A stretch of DNA of 29,215 bases from Bacteroidota bacterium (GTDB lineage: Bacteria > Bacteroidota > Bacteroidia > B-17B0 > Aurantibacillaceae): assembly GCA_016708845.1 (NCBI GenBank), contig JADJFB010000032.1:1-29215 (forward strand). Reading direction: 5' to 3'. The notes beneath the pieces are model-generated. The model did not search any database. It was not told the DNA's origin and was given only the letters and a program-made list of their open reading frames with translations. Position numbers and translations under genes: made by a program. Below, piece after piece: positions 24,195 through 29,215 of this stretch. The first letter of the stretch is position 1. Every line of letters begins with the position of its first letter.

Positions 24195-25784
24195 ATGATG
24201 CAATTTGAATTACCACAAGAAGAAAGCTCAATTATTAAAGTAATTGGCGTTGGTGGCGGCGGAAGTAACGCTGTTAACCATATGTTCCGTTTAGGAATTA
24301 AAGGGGTTGATTTCATTATATGCAATACCGATAAACAGGCATTAAGCAAAAGCCCAGTGCCTCACAAAATACAATTAGGTAACTCTTTAACCAGAGGATT
24401 AGGCGCAGGTGCAAAACCTGAGGTTGGTCGCGACTCTGCTTTAGAAAGCATTGAAGAAATAAAAGCAATTTTAAAAGACAATACCGAAATGGTATTTATC
24501 ACAGCTGGTTTAGGTGGTGGTACTGGTACTGGAGCTGCTCCAGTAATTGCATCTATTGCTAAAGAATTAGGTATTTTAACGGTTGGTATAGTGACGATTC
24601 CTTTCTCTTTTGAAGGTAAAAAACGTAGAGAACAAGCTGAGAAAGGCTTAGAAGAAATGAAAAAATACGTAGACACGTTAATCGTTATTGGTAACGATAA
24701 ATTACGTGATATTTACGGAAGTTTAAAAATGACAGAAGCATTTGCTCACGCAGATAATGTATTAACTAGCGCAGCAAAATCAATTGCAGAAATTATTAGT
24801 TTACACATGCATGTGAATGTAGATTTTAATGATGTGAAAACAGTAATGCAAGATAGCGGTGTAGCTATTATGGGTTCTGCTATTGCAAGCGGCGAAAAAC
24901 GTGCTTTGCGTGCTGTTGAAAACGCTTTGATTTCTCCATTATTAAATGATAACGATATTTCTGGTGCTCGTCACGTATTATTAAATATCATGAGCGGAAG
25001 CGATGATATTGAAATGGATGAGTTTGGTGAAATTACTGACTTCATACAAGAAGCAGCTGGTGGAACTGCTGAATTAATTACAGGTTACGGTACTGATCCA
25101 TCTTTAGGTGATAACGTTTCTGTGACTATTATTGCTACAGGCTTTAACAGCAAAATGAATTCTGGTTACGAAGCTCCTACTTTCCAAGAACGTAAAATTG
25201 TGAAGTTAGACGAGCCTACTGTAACTAAAGTAGAGCCTGTACAAACGACTATTATTGATGAGATTCAAACGAACGAACCATTTGTATTTGTAAAAGAAGA
25301 AACGGTTGAAACACCAATCATCAATAAAGTTGAAGAAACTACTGCTCCAATTGTGAATGAAATGAAGGAAGAAGAAAAACCATTATTTAAAGTATACTCT
25401 TTAGACGAACCAGTTAACGAAACTCCTATTTCTTTTATCAATGAAGTAAATGATATTATTAACGAAACTCCTAAGCAAGAATTTGTGATTAATGATATTT
25501 CTGCTGAAGAAGAAGAAACACCAAGTTACGAAAGCAATAGCCGTGAAGAGCAAATTCGTTTGGCACAAGAACGTATTAAAAAATTAAAAGAGTTGACCTT
25601 AAAAATGAAAACTCCTGAAGGTTTAAACGACTTAGAAAAAACATCTGCTTGGCAACGTAAACAAGTGAACTTAGATGCTAATAGCTCAACGCCATCGACA
25701 GATTCACAAGTATCTCGTTACACCTTAGGTGAAAACAATGAGATTAGACCAAACAACTCGTTTTTACACGATAACGTAGATTAG
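24195..25784 (+). CDS. ftsZ: Cell division GTPase FtsZ
   Basis: FtsZ is the tubulin-like GTPase that forms the division ring. The 529 residues carry IKVIGVGGGGSNAVNHM at the start, the GTP signature GGGTGTG (107-113), and the T7 synergy loop NVDFND (208-213) with the catalytic acids. The globular part ends near residue 320; a long, acidic, Pro/Thr/Glu-rich linker (about 200 residues) follows, as in other Bacteroidota, and the end RPNNSFLHDNVD is the likely C-terminal peptide that binds FtsA. Two adjacent ATGs (24195, 24198) are possible starts. The leader is A-rich (AAACAAAAATAAATACC). A hairpin terminator follows 22 nt after the stop. Confidence 0.97.
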   Translation: MMQFELPQEESSIIKVIGVGGGGSNAVNHMFRLGIKGVDFIICNTDKQALSKSPVPHKIQLGNSLTRGLGAGAKPEVGRDSALESIEEIKAILKDNTEMVFITAGLGGGTGTGAAPVIASIAKELGILTVGIVTIPFSFEGKKRREQAEKGLEEMKKYVDTLIVIGNDKLRDIYGSLKMTEAFAHADNVLTSAAKSIAEIISLHMHVNVDFNDVKTVMQDSGVAIMGSAIASGEKRALRAVENALISPLLNDNDISGARHVLLNIMSGSDDIEMDEFGEITDFIQEAAGGTAELITGYGTDPSLGDNVSVTIIATGFNSKMNSGYEAPTFQERKIVKLDEPTVTKVEPVQTTIIDEIQTNEPFVFVKEETVETPIINKVEETTAPIVNEMKEEEKPLFKVYSLDEPVNETPISFINEVNDIINETPKQEFVINDISAEEEETPSYESNSREEQIRLAQERIKKLKELTLKMKTPEGLNDLEKTSAWQRKQVNLDANSSTPSTDSQVSRYTLGENNEIRPNNSFLHDNVD

Positions 25785-25806
25785 TTCTTAAACAACAATA
25801 AAAAAG

Positions 25807-25834
25807 AAACCCTCACAAAAATGTGAGGGTTTTT
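25807..25834 (+). terminator. Rho-independent terminator of the dcw operon
   Basis: A 10-bp perfect stem (AAACCCTCAC at 25807-25816 with GTGAGGGTTT at 25823-25832), a 6-nt loop and a following T run lie 22 nt after the ftsZ stop. The A-rich 5' arm would also let it act for minus-strand transcripts coming from the right. Confidence 0.85.
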
Positions 25835-25862
25835 GTTATTAAAACAAATTTGAATTGGAACA

Positions 25863-26199
25863 CTAAAAGCATGCTTCACTTTTGTGAGCATTTTCCGCTG
25901 GTTTCCAAAGTGGCATTTTATTTACAACATCTTTTAATAGATTATCTATCGATGAAAAATTTGACGACCTAACTATTTTAACATCGATTACCTTTCCTGT
26001 TTCATCAATTGTCTATCCAACAATAGGTGATCTAAATTCAGCTACTTGCTCTTGCAGCTATCTCAGGTACAGAAAATATCTCTCTTTTTATGGTGTCTTT
26101 TACTGCTGTCTTATCTGGGTATGCTTTTAATTGAGCAAAAGCATTTACAGAACAATAAATCAATAGTATGGTACAGTAAAACTTAATGTTTGTTTTCAT
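25863..26199 (-). pseudogene. Broken small TonB C-terminal-like protein
   Basis: From ATG 26199 a signal peptide (MKTNIKFYCTILLIYCSVNAFAQ) starts a protein that stops after 53 codons. A one-base shift near 26050-26055 opens a frame reading EQVAEFRSPIVG, a TAG at 26015-26013, then TIDETGKVIDVKIVRSS and NKMPLWKPAE. The last part has the look of a TonB C-terminal/energy-transducer domain (hGyxIDExGKVxDVKVVRSS ... MPxWKPA), with the stop at the place of a conserved Tyr. So the gene has both a frameshift and a nonsense codon. It lies 15 nt after the frameshifted lipoprotein gene, probably in one operon. True decay and sequence error are both possible; two different kinds of lesion favour decay somewhat. 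Confidence 0.6.
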
Positions 26200-26214
26200 G
26201 GCTCATTTACTTTT

Positions 26215-26744
26215 TTAAAATTTGCCATCTGCCCCAACATTATAATTTTCTATAATCACTTCCGTTTTACGTGAAGTCTCAATGATCTCATCCAAACTAT
26301 CTCTTTCAAATGTATTCACAGTGTCTGTAATTTGTATTTCTGAATATGATTTCATTACCAGATAAGATGTGCCATTGGCATTATAACCGTCGCTCCCACC
26401 CGGTAAATTAAGTAATGCTAACTCATCAATACTTTTACCTTTTGAATTATATGTTACCAGCATAGGAAATACAATATCGCCTGATTTAAATACACGATGC
26501 CAAATATGCTATCGTTAATTTTAGTTTTACCATAAATCCCATAAACATTATCGCCTACAAACTCATTATAAATAGTGTCGGGATAAAATACTGCCTGTAA
26601 ATCCTCGCCACTATCGGTTATAAAAGGCAACTTTAAATCAGGAATTGTATTAAAAAATGTAGAGAATTTTTCTTGTTGTGAAACTTCTTTACGGCAAGAA
26701 GCACAAATAATAATTAAAACAATAACAGATAATAGGCTTTTCAT
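26215..26744 (-). pseudogene. Hypothetical lipoprotein, frameshifted
   Basis: ATG 26744 begins a signal peptide with lipobox CASC (MKSLLSVIVLIIICASC), then about 80 residues of no known family (KLPFITDSGEDL, YGIYGKTKINDSIFGIVY). The frame closes at 26454, but the -1 frame continues SGDIVFPMLVTYNSKGKSIDELALLNLPGG to a stop at 26215. One added base in the short A/T runs at 26485-26490 joins them (about 176 residues). Function is unknown. Envelope location is inferred from the lipobox. It has a good -7 box (26760-26767) and is followed by the broken TonB-like gene. Confidence 0.65.
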
Positions 26745-26759
26745 AAATCGTATTTCAAT

Positions 26760-26767
26760 CAAATCTA
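26760..26767 (-). promoter_or_regulatory. -7 element for the lipoprotein gene
   Basis: Minus-strand TAGATTTG fits TAnnTTTG, 15 nt before ATG 26744; it also argues against the upstream TTG start at 26762, which overlaps the box. No clear TTG -33 box is seen. Confidence 0.45.
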
Positions 26768-26816
26768 ATTATTTATTGTTGAATTTACATAAAGAAGAAA
26801 CACAAAATCAAGAAAA

Positions 26817-27536
26817 TTATATACCAAAATATTCAATGAGAACGATACTAGAGTTATATATAAAATGACCTATAATGCCATACAATAAACTGTTGTTTTT
26901 TGCCCTTAAGTAACCAAACAACATTCCGATAGGAAAAATCCACAAAAAAGAAATAAGCGAAAAATGTAGAATAGTAAATAAAACTGTGGTAATAATTATT
27001 GTGGCACTAACTGAAGTAATCTTTTGAAGTTCATTAAACAAAATTCTCTAAAAGCAATTTCTTCAAAAATAGCAGGAAAGACTGCAATAGAAATAATTGA
27101 AAACAATAAAGGAAAGGGTGAATTAATATAATGTTCATAATAACTATTGCTAGTCCTATTAAATACGTTATGATTTAAAAAATCAGACGTATAAGAAAAA
27201 AATGCTAATGCTATTAATGCCGTTAACACCATAAATAGTAATTTAAAATTAGTAATTCTGGAAATAATTAAAGGAAGGATAACTCTATAGTTCAAAATAA
27301 AAAAACAACTACTATAACTGCAAAATTATATCGCAAACCAAAGATGTAACATAGGTACTTTCAAATTTAAGAACATGCAATAATCCTATATATGCTAATA
27401 AAATAAAAAAGAAAATTTTAGCTTTATTTACGGATGTATTATAATTATCTTTCGGCTCATCAAAAAGCTTAGAGCCACAATTATTACAATATCTATAAGT
27501 TTTTGCATTTTCAGCTTTACACTTCTGACAATTCAT
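26817..27536 (-). pseudogene. Zinc-ribbon CPBP-family intramembrane protease, frameshifted
   Basis: Three consecutive open pieces appear to be one gene. The first (27536-27312) has a zinc ribbon (CQKC..YCNNCGSKLF) and a membrane helix; the second (to 26996) has more helices and FEEIAFRE; the third (to 26817) has FTILHFS and GHFIYNSS. Together these are the CPBP (CAAX protease/bacteriocin-immunity) signature: EExxxR, FxxxH and HxxxN. Adding one C at plus-strand 27046 turns FRE into FRGILFNEL, the canonical EExxxRG motif. Two more single-base additions, in the A runs at 27294-27297 and 27322-27325, would join the zinc-ribbon part through a hydrophobic segment. CPBP proteins cleave membrane proteins or prenylated peptides; the substrate is unknown. 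The first 20 nt overlap the upstream gene. Confidence 0.6.
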
Positions 27537-28125
27537 CTGGTATAGTAAAATCTTTTGCTTTTTTTATTGACTCCAATTCCTTTTCAAGTTCTTCCGATTC
27601 TTTAACCCCTTTATAACCATAAACAAATGCTCCAATAACTATTACTTTCATAAATAATCCTTTCAAAAGAGTGGTAGGTTCAATCACTGCATTAATTACC
27701 ATTAATGAAATGTAGACAAAAAATCCAGTCAAAATAGCAGGAAACGGATTTTGTTTACTCCATAATCCTAAGGAAAGATATATTAATGACACAACAAAAT
27801 TAGATATTAGTATTGCCATATTAGTATCAATTAATAGTCCTAATAAAATCGCAAAAAAGGCAAACAATCCCGATAAAACGAATAAGATATTCCTAGCCTT
27901 GCTAACTGCTTTTTTCTGTTTATATAACAACGTATGTTTATTGTTAATATTCCAAATAAAGTTTTTCATTAAAGCCTGAGATCCTCTTTGAGGAAAGCCG
28001 CAGTTAGGACAAAACTTATCTGATTCAGTCAATCCTTTTGATTTGCAATAATGACAAACAGATGGATTCGAAATAACAATCATCCTCTTTGCTTCACTTT
28101 TTTGTCGACCAGTAATTTGAGCCAT
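27517..28125 (-). CDS. Zinc-ribbon membrane protein of unknown function
   Basis: This intact 202-residue protein has an N-terminal zinc ribbon (CHYCKSKG ... FCPNCGFPQRG, four Cys at about 24-42), a basic stretch, and about four membrane helices (about 79-101, 105-122, 127-145, 152-170), then a charged helix rich in Glu and Lys (KESEELEKELESIKKAK). I do not recognise a specific family. Its end overlaps the downstream zinc-ribbon CPBP gene by 20 nt, so the two are co-expressed and perhaps work together in the membrane. ATG 28125 is the only good start. Confidence 0.75.
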   Translation of the reverse strand: MAQITGRQKSEAKRMIVISNPSVCHYCKSKGLTESDKFCPNCGFPQRGSQALMKNFIWNINNKHTLLYKQKKAVSKARNILFVLSGLFAFFAILLGLLIDTNMAILISNFVVSLIYLSLGLWSKQNPFPAILTGFFVYISLMVINAVIEPTTLLKGLFMKVIVIGAFVYGYKGVKESEELEKELESIKKAKDFTIPDELSEV

Positions 28126-28268
28126 TTAAATAGTTTTAAAACACAATTTCATATATAAATCTAAGAAATTATTTCAATTAACTTCCCTATTGAGATTTAA
28201 AATATAACAAGTGAATCTAAATAGTTGTCTTATATTATGAGTTTTCGAGCAATTTCACTATTTTTACC

Positions 28269-29199
28269 ATGACCATAAAACATCTACCTCAGCATCTTTA
28301 TTTTTCTTTCTGTAACTCTTTCAGCACAAACTGCAAAAGAATTTTCGGAGATGGCAAACACAAAATTGAAAATAAAGATTATAGAAATGCTTTAGAATTT
28401 ATTAATAGAGCCATTCAGCTAAATGATACGAATCAATGGTATCCTATTCAAAAGGCTGAAATTGAATTTAATTTATATGGCCCGACAGAAGCGCTTAGTG
28501 TTATTTTCAAAGCCATGTCTTTAAATAGAAAAAATTCTGAATTTTATAATAGAGCTGGTATTTACTATGAATCTGGGGTATTCCAGATTCTGCCATTTAT
28601 ATGTACAACATGGCAATTAGGTATGCAAAAAGCGATACGATTAAATATGTTTATTTTAAATAGAGGAACTGCAAAAGCGGGGCATCGTGATTTTGAAGGC
28701 GCAAGTAGATTATAAAAAAGTATTAGAATTTAATCCCAACGACATTGGCACACTTATTAACATTGCAAACGTGTATCGTGAATTAAAAATGCCAAATAAA
28801 GGAATTGAATCATTAAAAAAAATTATAAAAATTGATCCGAGTTTTATTGGTCCGTATATTAATTTAGGTTTTGCGTATTTACAATTGGATAGTTTGGATT
28901 TATCAATAAAATATTTTGATGAAGCATTAAAAATAGATCCCAAAGAAGCTTTAGTATATAGTAATAGAGGAAATGTGTACTATAAACTAAAAAATTACTC
29001 GGCTGCTTTAAAAGATATTAATTACTCTATTTCATTATATCCCAGTAACTCTTTCGCCTACCGAAATTTAGCATTGGTGTATATTGCCACCAATAAAATG
29101 AGCGAAGCCTGTGAAACTTTAAAATTTGCCGACTATTATGGCTTTGAGGAACGTTATGGTGATGAAGTGAAAATACTTCGCGCCAAACATTGCAAATAA
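28269..29199 (+). pseudogene. Secreted tetratricopeptide-repeat protein with several frameshifts
   Basis: Pieces of one TPR protein lie in different frames. Read through five one-base corrections (one A too many at 28277-28280, a G missing at 28353-28354, a C missing at 28583-28584, one T too many at 28654-28657, a C missing at 28702), it gives a signal peptide NIYLSIFIFLSVTLSAQ, then KDYRNALEFINRAIQLND, PDSAIYMYNMAIRYAKSD, YLNRGTAKAGHRDFEGAQVDY and an uninterrupted stretch of TPRs (28710-29199: ANVYRELKMPNKGIESLKKI, LGFAYLQLDSLDLSIKYFDEAL, NRGNVYYKLKNYSAALKDI). Each correction restores TPR consensus. TPRs mediate protein contacts; this one would be periplasmic or secreted. Whether the gene is broken in the cell or only in the consensus cannot be told. 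Confidence 0.6.
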
Positions 29200-29215
29200 T
29201 ATCTACTTCACTGTC

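Noticed and set aside
25785..29215. Prophage, transposon or defence island in the right-hand region
   Set aside because: No integrase, transposase, nuclease, toxin pair, tRNA or terminal repeat could be found; the genes are lipoproteins, membrane proteins and a TPR protein.

Overview
The window is a chromosomal segment of an AT-rich member of the Bacteroidota, probably close to Flavobacteriales (order-level placement is inference). Supporting signs are promoters of the TAnnTTTG / TTG type, little use of Shine-Dalgarno sites with A-rich leaders instead, a FecA-like TonB receptor with an N-terminal carboxypeptidase-regulatory-like domain, a MraY with an insertion between membrane segments, an FtsL-like protein of the Bacteroidota type, and a division cluster that lacks murF and ddl.

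Left part (1-9093). Most genes are on the minus strand. A tightly coupled set runs gatA (tRNA-Gln amidotransferase subunit A), an unknown lipoprotein, and a lipoprotein alpha/beta hydrolase that runs off the left edge. Upstream of gatA is tatA, separated from it by a hairpin terminator. tatA is divergent from mce (methylmalonyl-CoA epimerase). mce converges, with an 11-bp overlap, on a large TonB-dependent receptor. Next come an unknown lipoprotein (DUF6340-like), ispF, and a PlsC-type acyltransferase. The last two form a small operon with a clear promoter.

Centre (9241-25834). This is a complete plus-strand dcw (division and cell wall) operon. It opens with four 10-bp direct repeats that look like a MraZ operator, followed by mraZ, rsmH, ftsL-like, ftsI (PASTA), murE (meso-DAP type), mraY, murD, an extra standalone MurD C-terminal domain, ftsW, murG, murC, ftsQ, ftsA and ftsZ, and a strong hairpin terminator. 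Together these make lipid II (MurE, MraY, MurD, MurG, MurC), polymerise and crosslink it at the septum (FtsW/FtsI) and build the Z ring (FtsA/FtsZ with FtsQ/FtsL). The standalone MurD-C gene is the most unusual item. rsmH, ftsW and murG each carry a one-base deletion, in or beside a homopolymer. As ftsW and murG are essential, consensus error is the likeliest cause. The ftsW-murG spacer is an odd GC-rich and poly-A block that also looks artefactual.

Right part (25835-29215). This accessory region is mostly on the minus strand. It holds a broken small TonB C-terminal-like protein, a frameshifted lipoprotein, a zinc-ribbon plus CPBP membrane-protease gene with several apparent frameshifts, an intact zinc-ribbon membrane protein overlapping it, and a plus-strand secreted TPR protein with about five indels. 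Correcting one base at each site restores recognisable protein, so this part is either poorly sequenced or recently decayed. I found no tRNA, rRNA, CRISPR array, transposase or phage gene.
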